From Chloroflexota bacterium (lineage in GTDB: Bacteria > Chloroflexota > Anaerolineae > UBA2200), in contig JACIWW010000009.1 in NCBI GenBank assembly GCA_014360905.1, positions 38,360-102,359 on the forward strand: a stretch of 64,000 bases of DNA. The letters are read 5' to 3'. Each line of letters begins with the position of its first letter. Position 1 is the first letter of the stretch. The notes beneath the pieces were generated by a model. The model was not told the DNA's origin, did not search any database, and saw only the letters and a program-made list of their open reading frames with translations. The translations under genes were made by a program, and so were the position numbers. This document shows positions 8,525-17,625 of this stretch, one piece after another.

Positions 8525-9730
8525 TCAAATGATCATGCACTCTGCAGAAATGCACGTGCCTTCCTCGATAAATCGCTCGTAGCGGAAGGGGTTTCGGGCA
8601 TTGGCAGCAGGATCGAGGATCAGATCCACCAGCAGCCTTGCCCCACCTGCGCTGGCCATGATGCCATGTCCGGCATACCCAAGGTTGAAATACAACCCAG
8701 GAATGTCTGGGCATGGCCCGATAATCGGCTTGTTGTCCGGTGTACAAGTGTATTGCCCTGCGCTCAGGAACACATTCTCGCGCGTCAACTTCTCGGCCAC
8801 CTCCTGCCAAAACGGCACAAGTCGGGATACGCCGTCCAGGACAACAGCCGGAAATGTCCAATCTGTAGGCACCTGCTCCATCGGTTCGCTCGGCTCTTCA
8901 GGCAAGGCCCAACCCAGCGCTGCCCCTCCCACCTCTGGCCGCCAATAGGGCCCCATATCCGCATCAATGTGCATCGGGGCATCGCGCGGCACAATAGGGA
9001 GATTCCCTATCACGACCTTCTGCCGGCGCAGGTTGGTCAGGGGTAGCTGTAACCCCACCCAGGAAGCCACGACCCCCGAAAATGGCCCAGCGGCAATCAC
9101 GGCGCAACGAGTTGCGATTTCTCCACGCGTTGTCATCACCGCTGCCACCCCCTGCCCATCCAAGCGAATGCCTGTAGCCTCTGTGCGCAGGGCAAAAAAT
9201 GCGCTGCTGCCCTTGGCAAAACCATAGGTCAATTCATGAGCGGATAGCCATCCATCCTTGGCCCGAAAAGTCGCTGCCAACACATCAGGCCCTACGTAAG
9301 GAAACCGTCGTCTCACCTCGTCCCCTTCGAGAAACTCCACATCCAGCAACCCGATGCGGTGTTGATGCTCCACCCGTTTCCTCAGCAATTCCACCCTGTG
9401 CTCTTCCATGGTCAAGAACAGATAGCCTTGCTGATGAATATGGATGTCGCAATCCGGGACGCCCACCACATCGGGAAAATTCTCGAACACTGCGATGCTT
9501 TCCTGCATCATTTTCACGTTCTCAGGCTCATCAAACTGCGCCCGGAAGCACTCTTCCGAGGCCGCCGTAGTCAATGTCCCAAGGCCATCCCTGCGTTCCA
9601 GAACCACGGTATCAAACCCTGCCCGAGTGGCATAGAACGCCGTCGCACAACCAATGATCCCCCCACCAATGACGACGACATCCGCTGAACGCGGAAATTC
9701 ATCTTTCTGCGGCACAATGATTCGATGCAT
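8525..9730 (-). CDS. FAD-dependent amine/amino acid oxidase-like protein (DAO family)
   Basis: 401 residues. The N-terminal dinucleotide motif VVVIGGGIIGCATAFYA and the C-terminal FAD contact GYAGHGIM are typical of the DAO family (glycine oxidase, sarcosine oxidase beta, D-amino acid dehydrogenase). TPDNKPIIGPCPDIPGLY is the shared strand before the C-terminal FAD loop. The substrate cannot be named. The start ATG at 9730 has GGAGGT just upstream. It lies between the zinc ribbon gene and the ATPase-propeller gene on the minus strand; a small inverted repeat in its upstream region may be an operator. Confidence 0.87.
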   Translation of the reverse strand: MHRIIVPQKDEFPRSADVVVIGGGIIGCATAFYATRAGFDTVVLERRDGLGTLTTAASEECFRAQFDEPENVKMMQESIAVFENFPDVVGVPDCDIHIHQQGYLFLTMEEHRVELLRKRVEHQHRIGLLDVEFLEGDEVRRRFPYVGPDVLAATFRAKDGWLSAHELTYGFAKGSSAFFALRTEATGIRLDGQGVAAVMTTRGEIATRCAVIAAGPFSGVVASWVGLQLPLTNLRRQKVVIGNLPIVPRDAPMHIDADMGPYWRPEVGGAALGWALPEEPSEPMEQVPTDWTFPAVVLDGVSRLVPFWQEVAEKLTRENVFLSAGQYTCTPDNKPIIGPCPDIPGLYFNLGYAGHGIMASAGGARLLVDLILDPAANARNPFRYERFIEEGTCISAECMII

Positions 9731-9749
9731 CTTTTTACCTCCACGTAAT

Positions 9750-9769
9750 CATTTACCCCGTCGTAAATG
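9750..9769. promoter_or_regulatory. Inverted repeat upstream of the FAD oxidase gene (possible operator)
   Basis: CATTTAC (9750-9756) and GTAAATG (9763-9769) form a perfect 7-base dyad, and a third related half-site GATTTACC follows at about 9776-9783. It lies 20-50 bases before the start at 9730, where a repressor would act. Whether a protein binds it is unknown. Confidence 0.4.
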
Positions 9770-9786
9770 AACCGGGATTTACCAAC

Positions 9787-9809
9787 AAGCCAGGCTTTTC
9801 TGCTGGCTT
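9787..9809 (-). terminator. Hairpin between zinc ribbon gene and FAD oxidase gene
   Basis: AAGCCAG (9787-9793) pairs with CTGGCTT (9803-9809), directly behind the stop codon of the zinc ribbon gene on the minus strand. There is no strong T-run, so it may be a weak terminator or RNA-stabilising hairpin. Confidence 0.45.
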
Positions 9810-9813
9810 GATT

Positions 9814-10521
9814 TCATCCTTCCACAACCAGGATTCGCCCACAATTCGTGCAGGTGACCAACTCCTGACCCCGCCGCACTATTTGTGCTTTGCTGGTTGG
9901 TACCATCACACGGCAGCCCTGGCACATCTGATCCACCATCAAGACAACTGCCCGTCCACCCTTCTTGCGCAGCAATTCCTCGTACAGTGCACGCGTAGCC
10001 GGCTCCAGGCATGCTATCAGCGTTGCCCGCTGTTTCTTCGCTGTGGCGATCCTGCCGCGCAACTGCTTAATTTGCTGCGACAAGTGCTCTTGATCCGCCT
10101 GCCACTTAGCCTCAACCGCTTTCCATCGTGCTTGCGATTCACGAACTTGCTTCTCCAAATCGTCAACGCGGGTCATGGCCACCAGGACATCGTCCTCCAA
10201 CTTTTGCTGCGCACGCTTCAGGTTTTCTTGATCCTGCTGCAGCCCACGCAGCTCTTTGGGATTGGTCACCTGCCCTCCGTACAAACGCTGTTCGGTTGCA
10301 GCGAGTTTCTCGGTAAGCCGATGCAGGTCGAACTCCAAATCGCGGAGCCGGCTGCGCCAATTGCCCAATTCTTGATTCGCCTGTTCATAAGCCTTGCGTG
10401 TCGCAATCAGTTCTGCGCTCTCCCCAAGCATTGCCTCGGCCTCGCGCAGTTTGCTCGATCGCTCAGCAAGCTCCGTGTCCAGAAGTTGCAATTGGTACAG
10501 CGTATGCCCCGCTTTGACCAT
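9814..10521 (-). CDS. Coiled-coil protein with C-terminal C4 zinc ribbon (CT398/DUF164 type)
   Basis: 235 residues: a long antiparallel coiled coil (about residues 10-170, rich in Leu, Glu, Gln and Arg) and a C-terminal zinc ribbon with Cys pairs CQGC and CTNC. The CT398-like family is thought to act as an adaptor in macromolecular complexes, but no reaction is known. The ATG at 10521 shares one base with the TAA stop of the rhomboid gene (TAATG), which decides the start; an open frame upstream to 10665 is ignored. Confidence 0.85.
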   Translation of the reverse strand: MVKAGHTLYQLQLLDTELAERSSKLREAEAMLGESAELIATRKAYEQANQELGNWRSRLRDLEFDLHRLTEKLAATEQRLYGGQVTNPKELRGLQQDQENLKRAQQKLEDDVLVAMTRVDDLEKQVRESQARWKAVEAKWQADQEHLSQQIKQLRGRIATAKKQRATLIACLEPATRALYEELLRKKGGRAVVLMVDQMCQGCRVMVPTSKAQIVRRGQELVTCTNCGRILVVEG

Positions 10522-11183
10522 TATTCCCACCACCGCTTTCGTCTGAACAAACCCACCAACGCCACGCCAGCAAGGAATCCCCCGATATGCGCAAACCACG
10601 CCACGCCTCCTGTGGCTTGCATGCCCAGGGACAAGACCCCGCTCAGCAACTGCGTCACAATCCACAATCCAAGCACGATCAACGCTGGCATCCTGACCAG
10701 GCGCATGAAGTACCCAAACAGGATCAATGTCTCAACCTCTGCATGGGGATAGAGCATCAAATAAGCCCCCAGCACTCCCGAGATAGCACCGCTTGCCCCA
10801 ACCATGGGAACCGTGGAAGTCGTATCCATCAGCACCTGCCCCACAGCCGCTCCCACGCCACACAACAGGTAGAAAATCAGAAAGCGCAAAGGCCCAAGCG
10901 CTGCCTCGATATTGTCGCCAAAGATCCACAGATAGAGCATGTTGCCTGCCAGATGCATGAAACCTCCATGCAGAAACATGGAAGTGAACACGGTCAGAAT
11001 CGCAGTGAAATCGAGCTGGGCCAACCGATAGGGCACCAAACCCCAGGTATTAACCAGCGCCTCAAGTGCTCTGGCAGAGGGCAACGTGAACTCATAGAGA
11101 AAGACCAGCACATTGAAGAAGATAATGCCAAGCGTAACAAACGGGAAGCGACGTCTGGGGTTGATATCGCGTAATGGAATCAT
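10521..11183 (-). CDS. Rhomboid family intramembrane serine protease
   Basis: 220 residues with about six membrane segments. The family signatures are present in order: HGGFMHLAGNMLYLWIFGD (HxxxN), the catalytic serine in GASGAISG, and the catalytic His in AHIGGFLAG. It would cut single-span membrane proteins inside the bilayer. Start: ATG at 11183 has GGAGG six bases upstream; an ATG at 11189 and a TTG at 11198 also exist. It heads a minus-strand operon with the zinc ribbon, FAD oxidase and ATPase-propeller genes. Confidence 0.93.
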   Translation of the reverse strand: MIPLRDINPRRRFPFVTLGIIFFNVLVFLYEFTLPSARALEALVNTWGLVPYRLAQLDFTAILTVFTSMFLHGGFMHLAGNMLYLWIFGDNIEAALGPLRFLIFYLLCGVGAAVGQVLMDTTSTVPMVGASGAISGVLGAYLMLYPHAEVETLILFGYFMRLVRMPALIVLGLWIVTQLLSGVLSLGMQATGGVAWFAHIGGFLAGVALVGLFRRKRWWE

Positions 11184-11214
11184 GGACATCCTCCACAAAA
11201 CCGTTTTCGTCTCA

Positions 11215-11223
11215 ATTGTACCA
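11215..11223 (-). promoter_or_regulatory. Extended -10 promoter for the rhomboid operon
   Basis: Reading the minus strand, TGG precedes TACAAT (11220-11215), an extended -10 arrangement. No good -35 box is seen at 17 bases. It lies 32 bases upstream of the rhomboid start. Confidence 0.45.
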
Positions 11224-11265
11224 CAACCGCGTCAAAAAACGAAAACAATGCTACCGAACTAACTC

Positions 11266-11294
11266 TTGACAAATCGCCTAACCCCCGCTAAATT
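11266..11294 (+). promoter_or_regulatory. Promoter giving a leaderless miaB mRNA
   Basis: TTGACA (11266-11271) and TAAATT (11289-11294) are 17 bases apart. The expected start of transcription, about seven bases after the -10, coincides with the ATG at 11302. No Shine-Dalgarno precedes that ATG, which fits a leaderless transcript. Confidence 0.6.
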
Positions 11295-11301
11295 ACGCTC
11301 T

Positions 11302-12567
11302 ATGAAACGCTACTATCTCTGGACCATCGGCTGCCAGATGAACGATTCCGACGCCATGCGCATTGAACATGGCTTAGCGGAGATGGGATTCAGTCCAATC
11401 CCACAACCCACCGAAGCAGACTTGGTGATCCTGCTTACCTGCGTCGTGCGCCAAAGCGCTGAAGATAAAGTGGTTGGTCGGTTGAGTTCCCTGAAGCACC
11501 TGCGGCGCAGCAACCCGCGCGCTTGTATCGTGGTCATGGGCTGCTTCGTCGACAACGAACAAACCCTGTCTGCTCGCTTCCCCTACGTGGACGCCTTCTT
11601 CAAACCCTCGGACATCGAGGGGCTGCTCCAATTCGCCCGCCAGTCCCTGGCTGCCGTACCAGAGCCACAGGCATATCCCCTTGCTCTGCCGGTTTGCGCC
11701 TACGTCCCTATCTCCTATGGCTGCGACCACCACTGCACCTACTGCATCGTGCGCCTGCGCCGTGGCAGACAACGCAGCCGCCTCCTGCCGGAGATTGTCG
11801 CCGAGGTATGCGGGCTGGTGCAAAATGGCGTGCGCGAGGTCTCCCTACTGGGACAAAACGTGGATGCCTATGGACAGGATCTGCCTCCTGGTGCACCAGA
11901 TTTGGCCGATGTCCTCGTTGCCCTCGAAGAAATACCAGAACTCTGGCGCATCCGCTTTCTCACCTCCCATCCCGGCGACATGAGCCAGAAATTGATCGAA
12001 ACCGTGGCCAATTCCGCCAAGGTCTGCCCCCATTTTGAACTGCCCGTGCAGTCCGGTGACGACCTCATCCTGCAACGCATGGGTCGCCACTACACAGTGG
12101 CGCAATACCGTAGCCTGATCGCCGCCATTCGTGAGCGTATACCAAGCTGCAGCATCGCCACCGATGTCATCGTGGGTTTCCCCGGCGAAAGCAACGCACA
12201 ATTCCAAGCCACTTGCGATCTGATAGCGTCTTTGCGCTTTGACGCCGTGCATATCGCCAAGTATTCCCCACGACCGGGGACGCCCGCCGCACGCTTGCCC
12301 GATGACGTGCCGCCCGAGGAAAAAGAAAGACGGCGCGCTTTGCTGGAAGAACTGCAGACCCAAATCTCCAGCGAAATCAACGCTGCCCTGCTGGGACAAT
12401 GCGTAGAAGTGCTGGTCGAGGAACAGCATCGTGGCCGATGGAGAGGGCGCACTGTAACCAATAAGTTAGTTTTTTTCGCGGACGCTGCTGACCGCCGTGG
12501 CCAGTTGGTAACGGTGGAGATCACGCATACTGGCCCCTGGTCCCTCCTGGGCAGGATTGTGCGCTAG
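11302..12567 (+). CDS. miaB: tRNA-2-methylthio-N6-adenosine methylthiotransferase (MiaB type)
   Basis: 421 residues with the three family domains: N-terminal UPF0004 domain with cluster Cys residues in GCQMN, LTCVV and MGCFVD; the radical SAM domain with CDHHCTYC; and a C-terminal TRAM RNA-binding domain (about the last 65 residues). It adds a methylthio group at C2 of N6-modified A37 in tRNAs reading codons that start with U. LGQNVDAYG and LPVQSGDD are MiaB-like. The start at 11302 has no Shine-Dalgarno and lies where transcription should begin; an in-frame TTG at 11266 is the -35 box itself. Confidence 0.93.
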   Translation: MKRYYLWTIGCQMNDSDAMRIEHGLAEMGFSPIPQPTEADLVILLTCVVRQSAEDKVVGRLSSLKHLRRSNPRACIVVMGCFVDNEQTLSARFPYVDAFFKPSDIEGLLQFARQSLAAVPEPQAYPLALPVCAYVPISYGCDHHCTYCIVRLRRGRQRSRLLPEIVAEVCGLVQNGVREVSLLGQNVDAYGQDLPPGAPDLADVLVALEEIPELWRIRFLTSHPGDMSQKLIETVANSAKVCPHFELPVQSGDDLILQRMGRHYTVAQYRSLIAAIRERIPSCSIATDVIVGFPGESNAQFQATCDLIASLRFDAVHIAKYSPRPGTPAARLPDDVPPEEKERRRALLEELQTQISSEINAALLGQCVEVLVEEQHRGRWRGRTVTNKLVFFADAADRRGQLVTVEITHTGPWSLLGRIVR

Positions 12568-12575
12568 CGCTACCC

Positions 12576-12594
12576 AAGAAAACCAGGTTTCTTT
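12576..12594. repeat. Dispersed palindrome of the AGAAACCAGGTTTCT family
   Basis: AAGAAAACCAGGTTTCTTT, a near palindrome nine bases after the miaB stop. The same core is found behind other genes at 17.63, 32.25, 54.77 and 61.65 kb, mostly as terminator stems. Here it could end the miaB transcript. Confidence 0.7.
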
Positions 12595-12599
12595 CCCAT

Positions 12600-12628
12600 T
12601 TGCACCTGCTTTCTGCTTCCGATATAAT
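12600..12628 (+). promoter_or_regulatory. Possible promoter for the YbaK-like gene
   Basis: TATAAT at 12623-12628 is perfect; the hexamer 17 bases upstream is only TTGCAC. It stands 61 bases before the chosen start. Confidence 0.4.
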
Positions 12629-12688
12629 CCAGTAGTTGAAAAAGCCATGCCTACTGCTCGGGCAATGCAACGGAGGTCAGAGCCGGCT

Positions 12689-13186
12689 ATGAAACAGAAA
12701 ACCAACTCCATGCGCTTTTTGGAAGCGAGAAAGATCCCTTACGAGGCGCATGAATTCTCGCCCGAGATCCGTTCCGCCGAGGAAGTAGCTCAAGTCCTCC
12801 ACCTGCCAGTCAGCCAAGTGTACAAGACGCTCGTAGTCGTCCGGGAACGGGGACGCCCCTTGTTGGTCATGGTACCCGGAGACAAGTCCTTGGATTTGAA
12901 ACTGCTGGCCAAGCAGGTCGGGGAGAAAAAATTACGCATGGCGACGCACAGAGAAGCAGAAGCGCTCACCGGGCTCCAAGTGGGAGGCATCTCGGCACTC
13001 AGCCTCCTGCACAAGGGCTTTGAGATCTACGCTGATGCTGCGATCCTGGGCTTGTCCAAAGTGTGTATCAGTGCTGGCTGTCGTGGCATTAATCTCAGTT
13101 TGAGCCCCCGTGATCTGCTCCAGGTCACCGGGGCACGCCTGGTCAACCTGGAAGAATTGGGGGAAGAAAAGGAGGTAACGCTATGA
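12689..13186 (+). CDS. ybaK: YbaK/EbsC-type aminoacyl-tRNA deacylase
   Basis: 165 residues, matching the YbaK family (Cys-tRNA(Pro) deacylase), which removes cysteine wrongly attached to tRNA(Pro). Visible features: the invariant lysine region [30 protein letters not shown] and the C-terminal [17 protein letters not shown]. The ATG at 12689 lies 11 bases after GGAGGT; an ATG at 12647 would add 14 residues. The stop overlaps the start of the HAD gene. Confidence 0.88.
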   Translation: MKQKTNSMRFLEARKIPYEAHEFSPEIRSAEEVAQVLHLPVSQVYKTLVVVRERGRPLLVMVPGDKSLDLKLLAKQVGEKKLRMATHREAEALTGLQVGGISALSLLHKGFEIYADAAILGLSKVCISAGCRGINLSLSPRDLLQVTGARLVNLEELGEEKEVTL

Positions 13187-13974
13187 GTAGGGCATCCAGT
13201 ATGAGAAGGAAGGCTCCGCTCAAGAGTTATATTATTGATATGGATGGCGTCATCGTCTCAGGGAATACCGTGATTCCCGGGGCCGAAGATTTTATTAACC
13301 GACTCATCAGCCGTGGACACAAATTCCTCATCCTGACCAACAACCCCATTTACACCCCGCTAGACCTGCAGCATCGCCTGCAAGCACTGGGGCTCAACAT
13401 CCCTGCCAAGCGGTTCTTCACCTCGGCCATGGCCACGGCGCAATTCCTGCACTCACAGCGTCCCAGGGGCACTGCCTTCGTCATCGGCGAAAGCGGACTG
13501 ACCAGCGCCTTGCACGAGATTGGCTACATCCTCACTGAGCACAACCCAGATTATGTCGTGTTGGGCGAGACGACCGCCTATAGTTATGACAAAATCACGC
13601 AAGCGGTGCGCTTGGTCGCTGCAGGAGCACGCTTTATCGCCACGAACCCAGACGTCAGTGGCCCAGCCGAGGGAGGCATCGCTCCTGCCTGTGGCGCCAT
13701 GGCTGCCGTTATCGAGAAAGCAACAGGCGTCCAGCCCTACTTCATCGGCAAGCCGAATCCATTAATGATGCGCAACGCCCTGCGCTACCTGCAGGAACAC
13801 TCCGAAAACACCATCATGGTTGGCGACCGCATGGACACGGACATTATCGCTGGCATCGAGAGCGGCATGGAAACCATCCTCGTTCTGAGCGGCGTCACCA
13901 AACGCGAGGACATAGACCGCTACCCCTACCGCCCTACCCACATCCTTCCTTCAGTCGCCGAAATCGAACTCTAA
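13183..13974 (+). CDS. HAD-IIA family sugar phosphatase (NagD/AraL-like)
   Basis: 263 residues. HAD motifs: IDMDGVIV with the nucleophile Asp, TNNP (motif II), the lysine of GKPNPLMM and GDRMDTDI (acidic motif). The C2 cap between motif II and the lysine marks subclass IIA, whose members dephosphorylate sugar phosphates, nucleotides or phosphoglycolate. The substrate cannot be told. The ATG at 13183 overlaps the ybaK stop (ATGA), implying coupled translation. Confidence 0.9.
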   Translation: MSRASSMRRKAPLKSYIIDMDGVIVSGNTVIPGAEDFINRLISRGHKFLILTNNPIYTPLDLQHRLQALGLNIPAKRFFTSAMATAQFLHSQRPRGTAFVIGESGLTSALHEIGYILTEHNPDYVVLGETTAYSYDKITQAVRLVAAGARFIATNPDVSGPAEGGIAPACGAMAAVIEKATGVQPYFIGKPNPLMMRNALRYLQEHSENTIMVGDRMDTDIIAGIESGMETILVLSGVTKREDIDRYPYRPTHILPSVAEIEL

Positions 13975-14023
13975 AGCCACTCCCCGTCCTTTCCGGAGAG
14001 AAGGGCTGAGGGCGAAGCTGGGA

Positions 14024-15193
14024 TCAGGATGCGAGGCTACCTGCCCCTGCGCTAGCCTCGCACACGTAAATCTCCGGCATCACTCCCATTTCTTTCCGAT
14101 AACCCTCTGCCACCTGCTGTGCAAAGGCCGCCGTTGCTTCCGTTCGCACCAGATTCACCGTGCATCCCCCAAAGCCTGCGCCGGTCATCCGCGCTCCCAG
14201 GCAGCCCGGGGTTGCATGGGCTAACTCGACCATGCAGTCCAATTCTCGGCAACTCACCTCATAGTCGTTGCGCAGGCTGACATGGGATTGATCCATCAGC
14301 CGACCGAATTCTGCCACTCGCCCTGCCCGCAGCACGGCGACAGCTTGCAGCGTGCGCTCGTTTTCGCTAACTACATGGGCACAGCGCTTGCGCACAACGG
14401 GCGGCAAAGACTGACCATAGCGTGCCAGGTCCTGGCTGCTCACATCCCGCAATGCCTTTATCCTGGGCAAATACTGCCTCAAGATGGCCACGCCCTGCTC
14501 GCATTCCTGCCGCCGTGCATTGTACTCTGAATCCACCAGGCCGCGGCGCTTCATCGTATCGCAAACCACTATCGCAACCCTCGCTGGCAGGGGCACTAAC
14601 TCGTAGCCCAGGCTGCGGCAATCGATCAGCAGGGCATGGTTGCGCTGTCCCAACACTGCAATGAACTGATCCATGATGCCACATTTCATGCCTACGAACT
14701 CGTTCTCCGCTCGTTGACAGAGCAAAGCCAATGCCACTGGCGCGATGTCCAAATGGCACAGGTCGCGAAAAGTTACCGCCGTAGCCACCTCGATGGCGGC
14801 CGAAGAGGAAAGCCCAGAACCAATCGGCACATTCCCCGCAACTACGGCATCCATGCCTCGCAGCGCAAAGCCATCTCGCTGCAGCATCAAAGCCACTCCG
14901 CGCACATAATTGCTCCAGGGCGCAGACGGCTCAGGCACAATGTCGTCCAGCGAGAACTCGCTGCCCTGTTGGAAATGGAGCGACCACAGCCTGACCTGCC
15001 GATCCTCCCGCGCCCGCGCCGCGAGCACTACTTGGCGGTCAATGGCCACCGGCAACACAAAGCCATCGTTGTAATCGGTGTGTTCGCCAATGAGATTGAC
15101 CCGACCTGGCGCCTGAAAAATGCGCGGTGGTGCGCCAGGAAAACGCCGTGCAAAAGCCTCCTGCACCTCTCGGTAGAGATCTTGTACGCTCAT
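14024..15193 (-). CDS. galK: Galactokinase
   Basis: 389 residues of the GHMP kinase family. The galactokinase signature GRVNLIGEHTDYNDGFVLP, the ATP loop VPIGSGLSSSAA, the catalytic Asp region CGIMDQF and the C-terminal GAGFGGC are all present. It phosphorylates galactose at O1 for the Leloir pathway; galU lies nearby. The ATG at 15193 has GGAGGAGG upstream; the frame runs on to 15487 without family-like sequence. Confidence 0.95.
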   Translation of the reverse strand: MSVQDLYREVQEAFARRFPGAPPRIFQAPGRVNLIGEHTDYNDGFVLPVAIDRQVVLAARAREDRQVRLWSLHFQQGSEFSLDDIVPEPSAPWSNYVRGVALMLQRDGFALRGMDAVVAGNVPIGSGLSSSAAIEVATAVTFRDLCHLDIAPVALALLCQRAENEFVGMKCGIMDQFIAVLGQRNHALLIDCRSLGYELVPLPARVAIVVCDTMKRRGLVDSEYNARRQECEQGVAILRQYLPRIKALRDVSSQDLARYGQSLPPVVRKRCAHVVSENERTLQAVAVLRAGRVAEFGRLMDQSHVSLRNDYEVSCRELDCMVELAHATPGCLGARMTGAGFGGCTVNLVRTEATAAFAQQVAEGYRKEMGVMPEIYVCEASAGAGSLAS

Positions 15194-15234
15194 GCCGCAA
15201 TGCCTCCTCCTGCAATGGCCTGTGCCTGCCGCAA

Positions 15235-15263
15235 AGCATACCACAGCGATGATAGAATGGCAA
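15235..15263 (-). promoter_or_regulatory. Promoter of galK
   Basis: On the minus strand, TTGCCA (15263-15258) and TATGCT (15240-15235) are 17 bases apart, 42 bases before the galK start. Confidence 0.6.
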
Positions 15264-15295
15264 GTATGTCTATTCGTCACGACCCTGCCCACCAT

Positions 15296-15324
15296 TTGGA
15301 CAGTATCCAGTTTACAGTTAGAAT
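15296..15324 (+). promoter_or_regulatory. Promoter of the subtilase gene, almost leaderless
   Basis: TTGGAC (15296-15301) and TAGAAT (15319-15324) are 17 bases apart. Transcription would begin about three or four bases before the ATG at 15335, leaving no room for a Shine-Dalgarno. Confidence 0.55.
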
Positions 15325-15334
15325 ACACTTGCCC

Positions 15335-17602
15335 ATGGATAAGAGCCGCGTGAATTCTAGACCTCTGATTCAGCGAAATATCCCGCACTGGCAGCCCAGC
15401 AGGCTGTATCCGATCCTTTTGTTCATCCTGGTCCTGCTTGGCAGCGTTGCGTCTCCGCTGCTCCATGCCCAAGAGCCCGAAGACCACTACGTCCTGGACT
15501 CCACGCTGCGCTTGCTACGCTCCATGCGTGCCGCAGGGAATGCCCCACCTCGCCTGCGCGACCTCCTGCAGTCCGAAAAGGTGGAAGTGAGCATCCGCTT
15601 CCGCTCCGGTCTTTGGCAACCCAACCTAGCGCAGATGGAGAAGCAACTCGGTGTTGAGTTCGCACGTGCGCAGGGCAAAATCGCTCGCATCGGCACGATA
15701 TACGGAGCACGCGTGCCTTGGGATGCGCTGGAGCGACTGGCTACGTGGCCGGGAGTGGAGCGCGTAGATTCCACCTGGAAACCCGCCGTCGCATCTGCAC
15801 TGGACGTGAGCATTCCCGAGATCCGCGCCAATCAAGTTTGGAATTTGCTCGACGCCAGTGGTTGGCCATTGACCGGCCGCGGAGTTACCATCGCCGTTTT
15901 CGATACGGGGGTGGACTTCTTTCACCCTGACCTGTGGCGCGCCGATGGCGGGACATATTCCTGGCTGGATGTGAACAGCAATGGAGCCTTCGATCCTGGT
16001 GTTGATGCGGTTGACCTCAACCGCAATGGTTCAGCGGAGGCTATAGAACTGCTCAATTTCGTGGACGCCGCCTCTTTCTCAAGCGACAACATCCCCGGTA
16101 CCAACGATAGCACCTTTCACGCTGCCACAGACTGGCTGTACAACGATGCCAACGGCAATAGCCAAAGGGATTTTGGCCCCTTGCGCGGGTTTGTGGAGAG
16201 CGACCCAACCTATGGCGAACGCCTCTTCTTGCTCAACGACAGCAACGGCAACGGCACAGTAGACATCGGAGAGGTGTTGCTCGCCTTGGGCTCCTGCAAA
16301 GTACAAAAAGTGCTTGGCCCAAACGGCAGCGAATACACCCGTGGTGTAAACCTAATCGAAGCCCCGCCTGACCGGGATGGCCATGGCACCCAAGTATGCA
16401 GCATCTTGTCGGGCGGCATTCCCGGATTGCGTCGCTACGTCGGCGTAGCGCCGGATGCCAAGCTGCTGATGGCGAATCGGGAGAAGAACGACCACAACAC
16501 CTACATCCAGTGGGCTGAGGAAAATGGCGCTCAGGTCATGCTCTATGCATTTGGCAGTTGGATTCAGGAATTCATGGATGGTTCGTCCAATCTAGAGCGA
16601 GCGCTCGATATTGAAGCAGCCAAGGGCATCATCCAGGTCGCGGCTGCTGGCAATCTCGCTGAAAGCCGCAAACATGCACAGCGCATTCTGAGTGGCACTG
16701 CACAAGATAATATACGCTTCGCCGTCCCTCCTGGTCTGGGCTTGAAGGAAGCCTACCTAAGCATCCTTTGGCGTGCTCCACTGGATGCAGTGAGCGTGCA
16801 ACTTGTTACACCGTCCGGCACCACCGTGCCCCTGCCAGGGAATAGCACCTTCGTGCTCGCCGATGGCCACTACATCTACAGTGCGTGCGATCGCTCTACC
16901 GCTACCTCTCGCTTCGACATCTGGATACAACGCAGTAACACCTATATTGCATCAGGTAACTGGACCTTGCGCCTGCGAAACCATACCACCTCTTGGGTCA
17001 ATGTCCATGCCTACGTAGCAGATGACGTCTCCAACTGGGAAGGCGGCATCACCTTCCTAGACTACGTGGATGCAACGTGCACGGTGACCTCACCAGGAAC
17101 TGCAAACAGCGCCATCACTGTAGCCTCCTACAGCACGCGCGCTAGAGAAGGCACCACCCTTCCCGGGGCATTGTCCCCCTTCAGCAGCCGAGGTCCGCGC
17201 ATTGATGGCGAATGGATTATGGATGTAGCTGCTCCCGGGCACTATTCGGACATCGCCTGTGCCAGTTCCAAAGACGTTGCCGGTGCAACCTTCGGACAAT
17301 ACGCCTGGTTCGGTGGAACAAGCGCAGCAGCCCCCCACGTCGCCGGAGCCGTTGCTCTCCTGCTGCAGAAGAACCTATCACTCGGTTCGGCGCAGATGAT
17401 GCAACTGCTGCAGAGCACAGCACGGCAAGACGCCTACACCGGCGTCAGAAACGAAAACTGGGGCTATGGCAAACTGGACGTCTTTGCCGCATTGAACGCC
17501 ATCCCAACGCCCACGCTCACACCTACCCCTACGCTGACTCCCACCATCACGCCCACTCCACGTGCCCGTCTCTTCCTGCCCCTGATCATGCGCGGATTTT
17601 GA
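15335..17602 (+). CDS. Secreted subtilisin-like serine protease (S8) with LPL-type C-terminal tail
   Basis: 755 residues with a signal peptide (hydrophobic core about residues 28-44). Catalytic triad: Asp190 in FDTGVD, His350 in DGHGTQV and Ser663 in GGTSAAAPHVAG, with the oxyanion Asn440 in AAAGN. Between Asp and His is a long insert with Ca-binding type loops (DVNSNGAFD, DANGNSQRD, DSNGNGTVD). The C-terminus is a Thr/Pro linker followed by LFLPLIMRGF, a tail often seen on exported Chloroflexota proteins. The ATG at 15335 is chosen because the promoter lies just before it; ATGs at 15257 and 15266 are in frame but lie upstream of that promoter's -10. Confidence 0.9.
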   Translation: MDKSRVNSRPLIQRNIPHWQPSRLYPILLFILVLLGSVASPLLHAQEPEDHYVLDSTLRLLRSMRAAGNAPPRLRDLLQSEKVEVSIRFRSGLWQPNLAQMEKQLGVEFARAQGKIARIGTIYGARVPWDALERLATWPGVERVDSTWKPAVASALDVSIPEIRANQVWNLLDASGWPLTGRGVTIAVFDTGVDFFHPDLWRADGGTYSWLDVNSNGAFDPGVDAVDLNRNGSAEAIELLNFVDAASFSSDNIPGTNDSTFHAATDWLYNDANGNSQRDFGPLRGFVESDPTYGERLFLLNDSNGNGTVDIGEVLLALGSCKVQKVLGPNGSEYTRGVNLIEAPPDRDGHGTQVCSILSGGIPGLRRYVGVAPDAKLLMANREKNDHNTYIQWAEENGAQVMLYAFGSWIQEFMDGSSNLERALDIEAAKGIIQVAAAGNLAESRKHAQRILSGTAQDNIRFAVPPGLGLKEAYLSILWRAPLDAVSVQLVTPSGTTVPLPGNSTFVLADGHYIYSACDRSTATSRFDIWIQRSNTYIASGNWTLRLRNHTTSWVNVHAYVADDVSNWEGGITFLDYVDATCTVTSPGTANSAITVASYSTRAREGTTLPGALSPFSSRGPRIDGEWIMDVAAPGHYSDIACASSKDVAGATFGQYAWFGGTSAAAPHVAGAVALLLQKNLSLGSAQMMQLLQSTARQDAYTGVRNENWGYGKLDVFAALNAIPTPTLTPTPTLTPTITPTPRARLFLPLIMRGF

Positions 17603-17625
17603 CCCTATTGGGCAGATGAGCAAAG

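Noticed and set aside
9808..10752. Plus-strand frame of 314 codons antisense to the zinc ribbon and rhomboid genes
   Set aside because: The sense frames have clear motifs and an operon overlap; the antisense frame shows none.
14636..15334. Long N-terminal extension of the subtilase frame across galK
   Set aside because: It is antisense to galK, has no signal peptide, and the promoter and signal peptide support the start at 15335.
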